In this document: one piece after another, positions 7,122 through 15,235 of the stretch | Layout of the letters: the number at the start of each line of letters is the position of its first letter | How positions within the stretch are numbered: position 1 is the stretch's first letter | Assembly (NCBI GenBank): GCA_900542125.1 | Contig: UQMO01000040.1 | Coordinates: forward strand, 1-20,259 | Source of the DNA: an uncultured Collinsella sp. | GTDB taxonomy: Bacteria; Actinomycetota; Coriobacteriia; Coriobacteriales; Coriobacteriaceae | Direction: 5' to 3' | Length of the DNA: 20,259 nucleotides | Notes under the pieces: generated by a model | Told to the model about the DNA's origin: nothing | Seen by the model: only the letters and a program-made list of their open reading frames with translations | Database searches by the model: none | Program-made: the position numbers and the translations under genes

Positions 7122-8420
7122 TTGAACATCACCGCTTCTGACGTCAAGGACGCCAAGCTCACCGCTACGGTCACCATCCCGGCCGCCGACGTCGACGCCG
7201 CGATTAAGAAGGCCTACAAGGACACCGCCAAGAAGTACCGCTTCCCGGGCTTCCGCGCCGGTAAGGCTCCCCGTCCGGTCATCGACTCCGCTCTTGGCGC
7301 CGAGGCTACCCTCGCTCAGGCCACCAACGACCTGATCGCCGCCAACGAGCCTGCCGTCCTCAACGAGCTGGACATCGTCCCCACCAAGAACGGTGACTAC
7401 AAGGAGCTCGACCTCGCCAAGGATCACGAGGACTACACCTACACCGTCGAGTTCTCCCTGCGTCCTGCCGCTGAGCTCTCCTCCTTCGACGCCGTCGAGA
7501 TCGAGATGCCTCCCGCGGAGGTCACCGAGTCCGAGATCAACAACCAGGTCGAGATGCTCCTCAACTACCGTGCCACCTTCGAGGACGTCGAGGGTCGCGC
7601 CGTCGAGGCCGAGGACTACGTGACCGTCGACCTCAAGGCCGTCGAGAACGCCGACAACTTCGCCGCCGAGGGCCGCATGCTCATCGCCGGTAGCGACAGC
7701 AACCCCAAGGAGTTCAACGAGGCCCTGATCGGTGCCAACGTTGACGACGTCAAGACCGTCACCTGGACCGACGAGGTCGAGGAGGGCGAAGAGGCCGAGA
7801 CCCACACCGTCGAGGTCACCGTCAAGGGCATCAAGGTCCGTAACACCCCCGAGCTCACCGACGAGCTCGTCAAGTCCGACTTTGGCTTCGACAGCATCGA
7901 CGCTATGCGCGACGCCATCAAGATTGAGATCGAGCAGGACAAGGCTTCCCGCCTCCCGGCCGAGAAGGAGAACCGTTGCGTCTCCGCTCTCGCCGAGCGT
8001 CTGCAGCTCGACGAGATGGACGCCGACTACGAGCAGTCCGTCTTTGAGGAGCTTGGCCAGAACTTCCTGTCCAACCTCGCTGCCCGCGGCATGACCCTGG
8101 ACACCTGGCTGCCCGCTTCCGGTCTGACCATGGAGCAGTTCATCGGCGACCTGCACAAGCAGGCCAACGACGTTGCCCGTGAGTCCCTGGCTCTCGACGC
8201 CCTCGCCCGCGAGCTCAAGATCGAGGTCACCGAGGACGACATCAACGCCGAGTTCGAGAAGGCTGGCGTCAAGGACGTCGAGGCTTCCAAGGCCGAGTTC
8301 ATCGCCGATGGCCGCATGCCTGCTGTCCGCGAGTCCATCCGTCGCTCCAAGGCCGTCGACCACCTGGTCGAGAACGCCAAGGTGACCGAGGTCGACGAGA
8401 CCGCCAAGGACGCCGAGTAA
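7122..8420 (+). CDS. tig: Trigger factor (ribosome-associated chaperone/PPIase)
   Basis: Trigger factor binds at the ribosomal exit tunnel and helps nascent chains fold. The ribosome-binding signature GFRAGKAP is at residues 43-50, followed by the FKBP-type prolyl isomerase domain (about 150-245, with DYVTVDLKA at its start and the NPKEFNEALIGAN segment inside) and the helical C-terminal chaperone arms. The protein is 432 aa, the normal family size, and highly acidic. Start: AGGAGG (7110-7115) lies six nt before TTG 7122, giving MNITASDVKD. GTG 7119 is too close to the SD, and ATG 7107 has no SD. It is transcribed with clpP and clpX downstream, the classic tig-clpP-clpX order. No promoter was clearly seen in the 90 nt after the tRNA. 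Confidence 0.95.
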   Translation: MNITASDVKDAKLTATVTIPAADVDAAIKKAYKDTAKKYRFPGFRAGKAPRPVIDSALGAEATLAQATNDLIAANEPAVLNELDIVPTKNGDYKELDLAKDHEDYTYTVEFSLRPAAELSSFDAVEIEMPPAEVTESEINNQVEMLLNYRATFEDVEGRAVEAEDYVTVDLKAVENADNFAAEGRMLIAGSDSNPKEFNEALIGANVDDVKTVTWTDEVEEGEEAETHTVEVTVKGIKVRNTPELTDELVKSDFGFDSIDAMRDAIKIEIEQDKASRLPAEKENRCVSALAERLQLDEMDADYEQSVFEELGQNFLSNLAARGMTLDTWLPASGLTMEQFIGDLHKQANDVARESLALDALARELKIEVTEDDINAEFEKAGVKDVEASKAEFIADGRMPAVRESIRRSKAVDHLVENAKVTEVDETAKDAE

Positions 8421-8496
8421 TTCTCGCCACCTTTTCCGCGAGCGCATGGATGCGCCCGTGATGGGGTAAAGTTATAAGCCGGTTATCCGGTTGCTT

Positions 8497-8544
8497 CGTA
8501 CGGTGCCAGCCAATGCATAGCATGCGGGCACCGTACGTTTGTCT
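8497..8544 (+). promoter_or_regulatory. Strong hairpin in the tig-clpP gap
   Basis: Perfect 11-bp stem CGTACGGTGCC (8497-8507) with GGCACCGTACG (8527-8537), a 19-nt loop that can itself fold (GCAT/ATGC), then TTTGTCT. It could act as a weak terminator or attenuator separating tig from clpP, or as a processing or stability element. The rest of the 150-nt gap (8421-8570) holds a small GCGCA/TGCGC hairpin near 8442-8455 and no other clear signal. Confidence 0.5.
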
Positions 8545-8582
8545 AGAACCACTATTGGTCCGTAAGAGAAATGGAGATGCGT

Positions 8583-9203
8583 ATGATCGCCAAGTTCGAT
8601 TCCGCCCTCGTGCCATACGTTATCGAGCAGACGCCGCGCGGCGAGCGCAGCTACGATATCTATTCGCGCCTGCTCAACGACCGCATCATCTTCTTGGGCG
8701 AGGAGATCAACTCCGTCAGCGCCAACCTGGTCGTTGCCCAGCTGCTGCATCTTGAGAGCCAGGATGCCGAGAAGGATATCTCGCTCTACATCAATTCGCC
8801 CGGCGGCGAGGTCTACTCCGGTCTGGCGATTCTGGACACCATGAACTTCATTAAGCCGCAGGTCTCCACCATTTGCGTCGGTATGGCCGCGTCTATGGCC
8901 GCCGTGCTGCTTTCGGCCGGCGCCAAGGGCAAGCGCTTCTGCCTGCCGCACTCCAAGGTCATGATTCACCAGCCCAGCGGCGGTGCCCAGGGCCAGCAGA
9001 CCGAGATCGAGATCGTGGCCGAGGAGATCAAGAAGACCCGCCGCGAGCTCAACCAGATCCTGTCCGACGCCTCGGGCCAGCCCATCGAGAAGGTCCAGGC
9101 CGATACCGAGCGTGACAACTACCTGACCGCTGCCGAGGCCCTCGACTACGGCCTGATCGACCGTATCGTCACCTCGCGCGACCTCGCCGCGAAGGATGCC
9201 TAG
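8583..9203 (+). CDS. clpP: ATP-dependent Clp protease proteolytic subunit
   Basis: ClpP serine peptidase (206 aa), which forms the tetradecameric chamber that degrades proteins fed by ClpX or ClpA/C. The catalytic triad is visible: Ser104 in GMAASMA, His129 in MIHQPSGG, Asp178 in TERDNYLT. INSPGGEVYSG (70-80) and the handle helix EIEIVAEEIKKTRRELN are also present. Three in-frame ATGs lie close together (8571, 8577, 8583). The GGAG at 8573-8576 is six nt before ATG 8583, which decides the start (MIAKFDSALVPYV). The first residues may be a short propeptide. clpX begins just after the stop. Confidence 0.96.
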   Translation: MIAKFDSALVPYVIEQTPRGERSYDIYSRLLNDRIIFLGEEINSVSANLVVAQLLHLESQDAEKDISLYINSPGGEVYSGLAILDTMNFIKPQVSTICVGMAASMAAVLLSAGAKGKRFCLPHSKVMIHQPSGGAQGQQTEIEIVAEEIKKTRRELNQILSDASGQPIEKVQADTERDNYLTAAEALDYGLIDRIVTSRDLAAKDA

Positions 9204-9204
9204 G

Positions 9205-10617
9205 ATGGCAGGTAACATGCAGGACAACTTTGACGAGAACGGCAACCCCATCCGCTGCTCCTTCTGCGGAAAAGAGCAGGGCCAGGTCCGTCGTCTCGTA
9301 AAGGGCCCGACCAACATCTTTATCTGCGACGAGTGCGTCGCCGCCTGCTCCGAGATCCTTGAGGAGTCGCTGGCTTCGGACTTTATGGACGCCGCCCGCA
9401 ACGGCAATCTCCCGGGTTTCCTCAACGATCACGGGCAGGCTGCGTCCCAGCCCGCCGTTGACCCCGAGGCCGAGGGCTTTGAGCTCGAGGACGACCGTCA
9501 GGTCATCACGCACGTGCCGACGCCGCACGAGATCTATGACGAGCTTTCGGCCTATGTCATGGGTCAAGAGGACGCCAAGCGCGCCATGTCGGTGGCCGTG
9601 TACAACCACTACCGCCGCGTGATCGAGGGCGGTGCCGCGGTGTCCGCCTTTGACGAGGCCTCGGGCATGGGCGGCCAGTTTGACGATGACATGGACGAGG
9701 TGGAGCTCGCCAAGTCCAATATTTTGCTGCTCGGCCCCACCGGTACCGGCAAGACGTTGCTGGCCCAGACGCTCGCGCGCATCCTCGAGGTGCCGTTTGC
9801 CATCGCCGACGCCACCGCGCTCACCGAGGCTGGTTACGTTGGCGAGGACGTGGAGAACATCCTGCTCAAGCTCATCAACGCGGCCGATGGCGATATCGAG
9901 CGCGCGCAGGTGGGCATCATCTACGTCGACGAGATCGACAAGATCGCCCGCAAGGCCGAGAACCTCTCCATCACCCGAGATGTTTCGGGCGAGGGCGTTC
10001 AGCAGGCGCTGCTTAAGATTCTTGAGGGCACGGTGGCCAGCGTTCCGCCCACCGGCGGCCGCAAGCATCCCCAGCAGGAGCTGCTGCAGATCGACACGAC
10101 GAACATCCTGTTTATCTGCGGCGGTGCCTTTGTGGGCCTGGATAAGATCATTGCTGATCGCGTGGGCAACAAGGGCGTGGGCTTTAACTCCGAGATCGCC
10201 GGCCCCACCTCGGTCGACGAGAACGACCTGCTGCGCCAGGTGCTCCCGCAGGACCTCAACGCCTTTGGCATGATCCCCGAGTTTGTGGGACGTACGCCCG
10301 TCGTCACCCAGACGCAGGCGCTCGACGAGGACGACCTGGTGTCGATTCTGACCGAGCCCAAGAACGCCGTGGTGCGCCAGTACCGCAAGATGTTCCAGCT
10401 CGAGGACGTCGATCTTGAGTTCGAGGACGCGGCCCTGCACGAGATCGCCCGTATGGCGCTTGCCCGCAAGACCGGCGCCCGCGGCCTGCGTTCCATCTGC
10501 GAGGACGTGCTGCAGCAGACGATGTTCGACCTTCCCAGCGAGGAGGGTGTTTCCAAGGTCATCGTGACCGAAGCCTCCGTAAAGGGCGAAGAACAGCCCC
10601 AGCGCATCTACGGCTAA
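9205..10617 (+). CDS. clpX: ClpX AAA+ unfoldase
   Basis: ClpX recognises, unfolds and threads substrates into ClpP using ATP. It has the N-terminal C4 zinc-binding domain (C18, C21, C41, C44), Walker A GPTGTGKT (177-184), pore loop GYVG (210-213), Walker B IIYVDEID (238-245), a VGF version of the ClpP-docking IGF loop, and the sensor-2 motif ARKTGARGLRS. At 470 aa it is longer than the usual 415-430. The extra length is a Pro/Glu-rich linker after the zinc domain (about 65-105) and an acidic Gly/Asp-rich insert at about 142-166, before Walker A. Start ATG 9205 follows the clpP stop (TAG 9201-9203) by one base, with AAGGA eight nt upstream. ATG 9217 is an alternative. A terminator follows. Confidence 0.96.
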   Translation: MAGNMQDNFDENGNPIRCSFCGKEQGQVRRLVKGPTNIFICDECVAACSEILEESLASDFMDAARNGNLPGFLNDHGQAASQPAVDPEAEGFELEDDRQVITHVPTPHEIYDELSAYVMGQEDAKRAMSVAVYNHYRRVIEGGAAVSAFDEASGMGGQFDDDMDEVELAKSNILLLGPTGTGKTLLAQTLARILEVPFAIADATALTEAGYVGEDVENILLKLINAADGDIERAQVGIIYVDEIDKIARKAENLSITRDVSGEGVQQALLKILEGTVASVPPTGGRKHPQQELLQIDTTNILFICGGAFVGLDKIIADRVGNKGVGFNSEIAGPTSVDENDLLRQVLPQDLNAFGMIPEFVGRTPVVTQTQALDEDDLVSILTEPKNAVVRQYRKMFQLEDVDLEFEDAALHEIARMALARKTGARGLRSICEDVLQQTMFDLPSEEGVSKVIVTEASVKGEEQPQRIYG

Positions 10618-10639
10618 ACCAGCCTAAAACGTGTTTGCA

Positions 10640-10675
10640 AATAGCCTCCGACCACCCGCGGTCGGAGGCTATTTT
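10640..10675 (+). terminator. Terminator of the tig-clpP-clpX run
   Basis: Perfect 14-bp stem AATAGCCTCCGACC (10640-10653) with GGTCGGAGGCTATT (10660-10673), 6-nt loop ACCCGC, followed by TTATATATA. It is symmetrical enough to work in both directions. Confidence 0.9.
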
Positions 10676-10703
10676 ATATATACGCAATAACCCCAACTAC
10701 CTG

Positions 10704-10712
10704 TGTTATTCT
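10704..10712 (+). promoter_or_regulatory. Possible extended -10 promoter for valS
   Basis: TGTTATTCT fits TGN plus a TATTCT -10 box in the A+T-rich stretch after the clpX terminator. No convincing -35 is seen. If it is real, the valS leader would be about 190 nt and include the whole family D palindrome. Confidence 0.25.
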
Positions 10713-10769
10713 GTGTGTTTGTTTAAAGTCTCAGCAAAGTCCATTCAGACTGAAGTAATCGATACCTAA

Positions 10770-10882
10770 GGCGTGTCCGCCTGCTTGGTTTTCGTAGATT
10801 CCGCACGAGCCGAAGAGCACTTAATGTGCTCTTCGTGCGAGCCAGGACCTGACCGAGCGAAAACCAAGCAGGCGGACACGCC
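10770..10882 (-). repeat. Nested palindrome, family D, copy 1 (valS leader)
   Basis: A 113-nt two-tier structure. The outer arms 10770-10794 and 10858-10882 are perfectly complementary over 25 bp. The inner core 10799-10848 folds, read on the - strand, as CGCACG/CGTGCG plus AAGAGCAC/GTGCTCTT with loop ATTAA and a CGGCT bulge. The core is nearly identical to 13647-13695 in the opposite orientation. The right arm ends 8 nt before the valS ribosome-binding site (AGGGAGAG, 10891-10898), so when transcribed it would form a very stable hairpin just upstream of it. No T-box antiterminator sequence is seen. Confidence 0.85.
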
Positions 10883-10902
10883 GGCGGGACAGGGAGAGAT
10901 AT

Positions 10903-13599
10903 ATGGAAGAAATGCCCAAGAACTACGATCCGTCGACCAACGAGCCGGCGATCCTGCAGAAGTGGCTCGACGGCGGCTACTACAAGCGCCGTGAGGGCGT
11001 GGGCGACTGCACCGTCACCATTCCGCCTCCCAACGTTACCGGCAAGCTTCACATGGGTCACGCTACCGACGACTCCATCCAGGACGCCATCATTCGTATG
11101 GCCCGCATGCGCGGCAAGTCCACGCGCTGGGTGCTCGGAACCGATCACGCCGGTATCGCCACGCAGACCAAGGTCGACAAGAAGCTTAAAGAGGAGGGCA
11201 TTAGCCGCCTGGAGATCGGTCGCGACAAGTTTGTCGACGCCTGCTGGGACTGGACCCACGAGTACGGCGGCATCATCGTCGAGCAGATCAAGCGTATGGG
11301 CTGCTCCGTCGACTTCGACAACGAGCGCTTCACCATGGACGAGGACTATGCCCAGGCCGTGCGCAAGGTCTTCTGCGACTGGTACCACGACGGCCTGATT
11401 TATCGCGGCAAGCGCATCGTCAACTGGTGCCCCAATTGCACTACCGCTATCTCGGACGACGAGGCCGAGTACAAGGACGAGAAGGGCCACCTGTGGCACC
11501 TGCGCTACCCGCTGACCGAGCCGGTCAACGGCCAGGACTACATCGTCGTCGCCACCACGCGCCCCGAGACCATGCTCGGCGACACGGGCGTCGCCGTCTC
11601 CCCGAAGGACCCCGAGAAGGCCGCCTTCGTGGGCAAGACCGTCAAGCTCCCCATCGTCGACCGCGAGATCCCCATCTTTGAGGATTGGCATGTCGATGCC
11701 AACTTCGGTTCCGGCTTCGTCAAGGTCACCCCGGCCCACGACCCCAACGATTACGCCATGGGTCAGGCCCACGACCTGCCGCAGATCAACATCTTTGACG
11801 AGCACGCGGTGGTCGTCGAGGGCTATGGCGAGTTCACCGGCATGAACCGCGACGAGTGCCGCGAGGCCGTCATCAAGTGGTTCGAGGAGCACGACCTGCT
11901 CGATCACGTCGAGGACCTCGATCACTCCGTCATGCACTGCTACCGCTGCGACGCCGCGCTTGAGCCGTGGCTGTCCGAGCAGTGGTTTGTGGCCGTCGAC
12001 AAGCTCAAGGGGCCGGCGCTCGACGCCGTCAACTCCGGCAAGGTCACCTTCCACCCCGCGCGCTGGACGCAGACCTACACCACCTGGATGGAGAATCTTA
12101 AGGACTGGTGCATCAGCCGCCAGCTGTGGTGGGGCCACCGCATTCCCGTGTTCTACTGCGAGGACTGCGGCTGGGAGGACGCCCTTACCGAGGACACCGA
12201 TGTGTGCCCCAAGTGCGGCGGTCATCACGTGCATCAGGACGAGAACGTGTTGGACACCTGGTTCAGCTCGCAGCTGTGGACTTTCGCCACGCAGGGCTGG
12301 CCGCAAAAGCCGGAGCTGCTCGAGGGACATCACCCCACGACGGCGCTCGTCACCGCGCGCGACATCATCGCGCTGTGGGTCGCCCGCATGGTCATGAGCT
12401 CGCTGTACTTCCTGGACGAGGTGCCGTTTAAGGACGTCGTCATCTACCCGACGATTCTTGCCAAGGACGGAAGCCGTATGTCCAAGTCCAAGGGCAACGG
12501 CGTTGACCCCATGGACCTCATTGGCATGTACGGTGCCGACGCCATGCGCTACAACCTGCTCACGCTGTGCACCAACAATCAGGACGTCAAGTTCGACGCG
12601 AACATCGACAAGAAGACTAAGAAGCTTATCGACAGTCCGCGCACCGAGCAGGCCAAGTCGTTTGTGACCAAGATCTGGAACGCGAGCCGCTTCCTGCTCA
12701 TGAACATGGAGGGCTACACGCCCGGCGAGCCCGTCGTGGAGACGCCGGCAGACGCTTGGATGTTCAGCCGCCTGGCCAAGGCCGTGAAGATGGTCACCGA
12801 GGGTATCGAGAACTACACCTTTGGCGACATGGCCCGCGGCGTGCAGCAGTTCTTCTGGAACGAGGTCTGCGACTGGTACGTCGAGGTCACCAAGGCCCGC
12901 TTGAAGGGCGAGGGCCGTCTGCAGGCGCAGCGCAACCTGATTTTTGTGCTTGACACCTCCATTCGCCTGATGCACCCGCTCATGCCGTTTGTCACCGAGG
13001 AGATCTGGGACAACATGCCGGCGAGTGTGCTCGATCTGGACGCCGAGGGCAACGTGAACCGCGCCGAGGCGCTCATGATCGCCAAGTGGCCCGAGCCCGC
13101 CGACTACGCTAAGTATGTTGACGAGGACGCCGAGCGCGCGTTTGAGCTGTGCCGCGCCGTCGTTTCCGCCGCCCGCGCCACGCGTTCGCGTTACCGCTTG
13201 AGCCCCAAGGCCGAGCTCGACGTGGTCGTGCGCGCCGGTGCCGAGGACATCGAGAAGCTCGAGAGCCTGCGCTCGACGATTGAGCCGCTGGCGAACACTG
13301 CTTCTCTGGTCATGGGCACCGACGTTGAGAAGCCGGCTGCGAGCATCGCCGTGGTCGACAGCGGCGTTGAGGCCTTTGTGGTGCTCGAGGGCAAGGTTGA
13401 CCTTTCGGCCGAGAAGGCGCGCCTGGAGAAGGAGATTGCCGCCGCGCAGAAGGAGCTCGCCGGCTGCGAGAAGACGCTTGCCAACGAGGGCTTTGTGGCC
13501 AAGGCCGCGCCTGCGGTGGTCCAGAAGAAGATGGACCGTGCAGCTGAGCTCAAGGAGATCCTGGCGGCGCTGACTGCTCAGGTTGCTGACTTCTCGTAG
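10903..13599 (+). CDS. valS: Valyl-tRNA synthetase
   Basis: Class I aminoacyl-tRNA synthetase (898 aa, normal for bacterial ValRS) that charges tRNA-Val and edits mis-activated threonine. It has PPPNVTGKLHMGHA with the HIGH motif at 50-53 (HMGH), the editing domain (about 190-345; TTRPETMLGDT is visible), two CxxC pairs (C419/C422 and C435/C438) that could bind zinc, ARDIIALWVARM, RMSKS at 525-529, the helical anticodon-binding domain, and a C-terminal coiled coil from about 830 (AEKARLEKEIAAAQKEL) typical of ValRS and absent from IleRS. Start ATG 10903 has AGGGAGAG just upstream. It is flanked on both sides by inverted copies of repeat family D. A valS-folC order is also known from Firmicutes. 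Confidence 0.97.
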   Translation: MEEMPKNYDPSTNEPAILQKWLDGGYYKRREGVGDCTVTIPPPNVTGKLHMGHATDDSIQDAIIRMARMRGKSTRWVLGTDHAGIATQTKVDKKLKEEGISRLEIGRDKFVDACWDWTHEYGGIIVEQIKRMGCSVDFDNERFTMDEDYAQAVRKVFCDWYHDGLIYRGKRIVNWCPNCTTAISDDEAEYKDEKGHLWHLRYPLTEPVNGQDYIVVATTRPETMLGDTGVAVSPKDPEKAAFVGKTVKLPIVDREIPIFEDWHVDANFGSGFVKVTPAHDPNDYAMGQAHDLPQINIFDEHAVVVEGYGEFTGMNRDECREAVIKWFEEHDLLDHVEDLDHSVMHCYRCDAALEPWLSEQWFVAVDKLKGPALDAVNSGKVTFHPARWTQTYTTWMENLKDWCISRQLWWGHRIPVFYCEDCGWEDALTEDTDVCPKCGGHHVHQDENVLDTWFSSQLWTFATQGWPQKPELLEGHHPTTALVTARDIIALWVARMVMSSLYFLDEVPFKDVVIYPTILAKDGSRMSKSKGNGVDPMDLIGMYGADAMRYNLLTLCTNNQDVKFDANIDKKTKKLIDSPRTEQAKSFVTKIWNASRFLLMNMEGYTPGEPVVETPADAWMFSRLAKAVKMVTEGIENYTFGDMARGVQQFFWNEVCDWYVEVTKARLKGEGRLQAQRNLIFVLDTSIRLMHPLMPFVTEEIWDNMPASVLDLDAEGNVNRAEALMIAKWPEPADYAKYVDEDAERAFELCRAVVSAARATRSRYRLSPKAELDVVVRAGAEDIEKLESLRSTIEPLANTASLVMGTDVEKPAASIAVVDSGVEAFVVLEGKVDLSAEKARLEKEIAAAQKELAGCEKTLANEGFVAKAAPAVVQKKMDRAAELKEILAALTAQVADFS

Positions 13600-13614
13600 G
13601 CGGTACTGGGGGAC

Positions 13615-13722
13615 GCGGTTTGGGGCATTGCTCGCTACTGCGAACAGTCCTGCTCGCACGAAGGCCACATTAAGTGGCCTTCGGCTCGTGCGGAACTTGT
13701 ATCGAGCAAAGCCCCAAACCGC
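13615..13722 (+). repeat. Nested palindrome, family D, copy 2 (after valS)
   Basis: A 108-nt structure 15 nt after the valS stop. The outer arms 13615-13634 and 13703-13722 pair at 19 of 20 positions. The core 13647-13695 folds as CGCACG/CGTGCG and AAGGCCAC/GTGGCCTT with loop ATTAA and bulge CGGCT. Against copy 1 in reverse orientation the core differs only by one single-base gap and four substitutions, which form two compensatory base pairs. The outer arms share no evident sequence with copy 1. It has no U-tract. Confidence 0.85.
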
Positions 13723-13824
13723 TCCCACAGCGGTTACGGGGGCGTCCGCTGCCTGCCCGGTAGGGCCACTGGGTTGTGGCCTTGATCTCGCTGCAAAGCG
13801 GTGTTTGGCTGATATTTTGAATGG

Positions 13825-13857
13825 GAGGGGCTCGTTGTTGATTACGGGCCTCTTTTT
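13825..13857 (+). terminator. Terminator-like hairpin just upstream of folC
   Basis: GAGG (13825-13828) and CTCG (13831-13834), with a two-G bulge between them, pair with CGGG (13845-13848) and CCTC (13849-13852), followed by TTTTT (13853-13857). It ends 20 nt before the folC start, so either it ends the valS transcript or it acts as an attenuator for folC. Between family D copy 2 and this point there are further hairpins: CAGCGG/CCGCTG (13728-13733/13746-13751) and GGCCAC/GTGGCC (13764-13769/13776-13781). Confidence 0.6.
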
Positions 13858-13877
13858 ATGTTGAGGGGACTTTGGTT

Positions 13878-15221
13878 ATGGCGAAGCGTTCTGGGTCGTA
13901 TTCTGTGCCGTTCTCGTTTGATTTGCTTTCGTTTGGTGAGGCTGTTGGGCTGGCTGCTGATACGGGGCGGATTTCTGGGGATGCTGGTCCTTTGCTTGAG
14001 ACGGTTGTCGATATGCTTGATGAGCTGGGGCGTCCGGACGAGTATTTTGATTGCATTCAGGTTGCCGGTACCAATGGCAAGACTTCGACCACGCGTTTTT
14101 CGGCTGCCATCTTGCGTGGTGAGGGGCTTAAGACGGCGCTGTATACGTCGCCGCAGCTTGTGCGTTACCCCGAGCGCATGGAGGTTGACGGGCGCGTTGT
14201 GAGCGATGAGGCGTTTGCCCGTGGTGTTTCCGCCGCCGTCGAGGCGGGACACCGCGTGAATGCCCGTCGTGTGGCGGCGGGGGAGCGTGCCTATACCATC
14301 ACGCCGTTTGACCTTTTGACGGCTGCTGCGCTTGTCGTGTTTGCCGAGGCCGCGGTGGATGTTGCCGTGCTCGAGGTTGGCATGGGCGGGCGTTGGGACG
14401 CCACGAGCGCGACCGATCCCGTCGCCGTTGCCGTTACGGGCATCGGACTCGACCACACGCGCATTTTGGGCGACACGCTCGAGGCCATTGCGGGGGAGAA
14501 GGCCGCGGTCATCAAGCCCGGACGCCTGGTTGTTCTGGGCGAGGGCACGCATGAGCCGAGCGTTCAGCGCGTGATGGACGCCCGCTGCCGCGAGTGCGGC
14601 GTTGTACCGCTTGTGGTAAGTCACGCCACGACTAAGATGCCGGAGCACGTGGGCGATACGGTTGAGTTTAGCTGCAACACGCCGCGTGCGATCTATACGT
14701 CGAGCATGGTCAAGCCGGCCTATCAGCCGCAGAATGCCGCGTGCGCGATTATGCTGTGCGAGGGCTATCTGGGCCGCGAGCTCGACCATGATGCGCTCGA
14801 TGCTTCGCTTATGGGCTGCCCCACGCCGGGTCGCTTTGATGTGCTGGGAACCGATCCGCTCAAGCTGATCGACGCCTGCCATAACCCTCAGAGCTGCGAG
14901 ATCTTTGTGAGCGCGCTGGACGAGATCGATCCGTGCGTGGAGAATCGCCCCACGCTGCTGTGCGCCGCGCTGGCCGACAAGGACGTGGCGGGCATCGTCG
15001 ACGTACTGATCCCGGCCTTCCCGCGCGTGGTCGTGACCCAGACCGATTCTGACCGCGCCTTGCCGGCAGAGGAGCTCGCCGCCCTAGTGGACGCCGACAA
15101 GCTCGCGGGTGTGTATCCCAGCGTGCCCGAGGCCCTCGCGGCCCTCGATGCCGCGGGCGAGGCTTTCGTTGCCGCCGGCACCATCACCCTGGCCGGCGAA
15201 GTAGCGGGCCTGCTCCGTTAA
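13878..15221 (+). CDS. folC: Folylpolyglutamate synthase / dihydrofolate synthase
   Basis: Mur-ligase-fold enzyme (447 aa, usual 420-450) that adds glutamate to folates and may also make dihydrofolate from dihydropteroate. The ATP-binding P-loop GTNGKTST is at residues 64-71. SPQLVRYPERMEVDG is the folate-site segment, followed by EVGMGGRWDATS, GLDHTRILGDTLEAIAGEKAAVIKPG and DACHNPQS (family DGAHNP). The C-terminal Mur-ligase domain follows. Start ATG 13878 has GAGGGG nine nt upstream; TTG 13872 is also in frame but too close. The first 60-80 codons use many T-ending codons (GTT, GCT, TTT) and look poorer in G+C than the rest of the gene, then composition returns to normal. No recognised folate riboswitch is seen upstream. 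Confidence 0.94.
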   Translation: MAKRSGSYSVPFSFDLLSFGEAVGLAADTGRISGDAGPLLETVVDMLDELGRPDEYFDCIQVAGTNGKTSTTRFSAAILRGEGLKTALYTSPQLVRYPERMEVDGRVVSDEAFARGVSAAVEAGHRVNARRVAAGERAYTITPFDLLTAAALVVFAEAAVDVAVLEVGMGGRWDATSATDPVAVAVTGIGLDHTRILGDTLEAIAGEKAAVIKPGRLVVLGEGTHEPSVQRVMDARCRECGVVPLVVSHATTKMPEHVGDTVEFSCNTPRAIYTSSMVKPAYQPQNAACAIMLCEGYLGRELDHDALDASLMGCPTPGRFDVLGTDPLKLIDACHNPQSCEIFVSALDEIDPCVENRPTLLCAALADKDVAGIVDVLIPAFPRVVVTQTDSDRALPAEELAALVDADKLAGVYPSVPEALAALDAAGEAFVAAGTITLAGEVAGLLR

Positions 15222-15235
15222 CCCATCCCCACATC

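Noticed and set aside
10683..10902. T-box riboswitch upstream of valS
   Set aside because: T-boxes are common before valS in Gram-positives, but the antiterminator sequence (AGGGTGGNACCGCG-like) and a terminator before the gene are absent.
3972..13728. Very long - strand open frames opposite the hydroxylase (927 codons), trigger factor and valS (1001 codons)
   Set aside because: They are antisense shadows of strongly supported genes, produced by G+C-rich codon bias, with low-complexity translations and no domain motifs.
13723..13857. Tetrahydrofolate riboswitch before folC
   Set aside because: No sequence resembling the known THF riboswitch classes could be recognised; only generic hairpins are seen.
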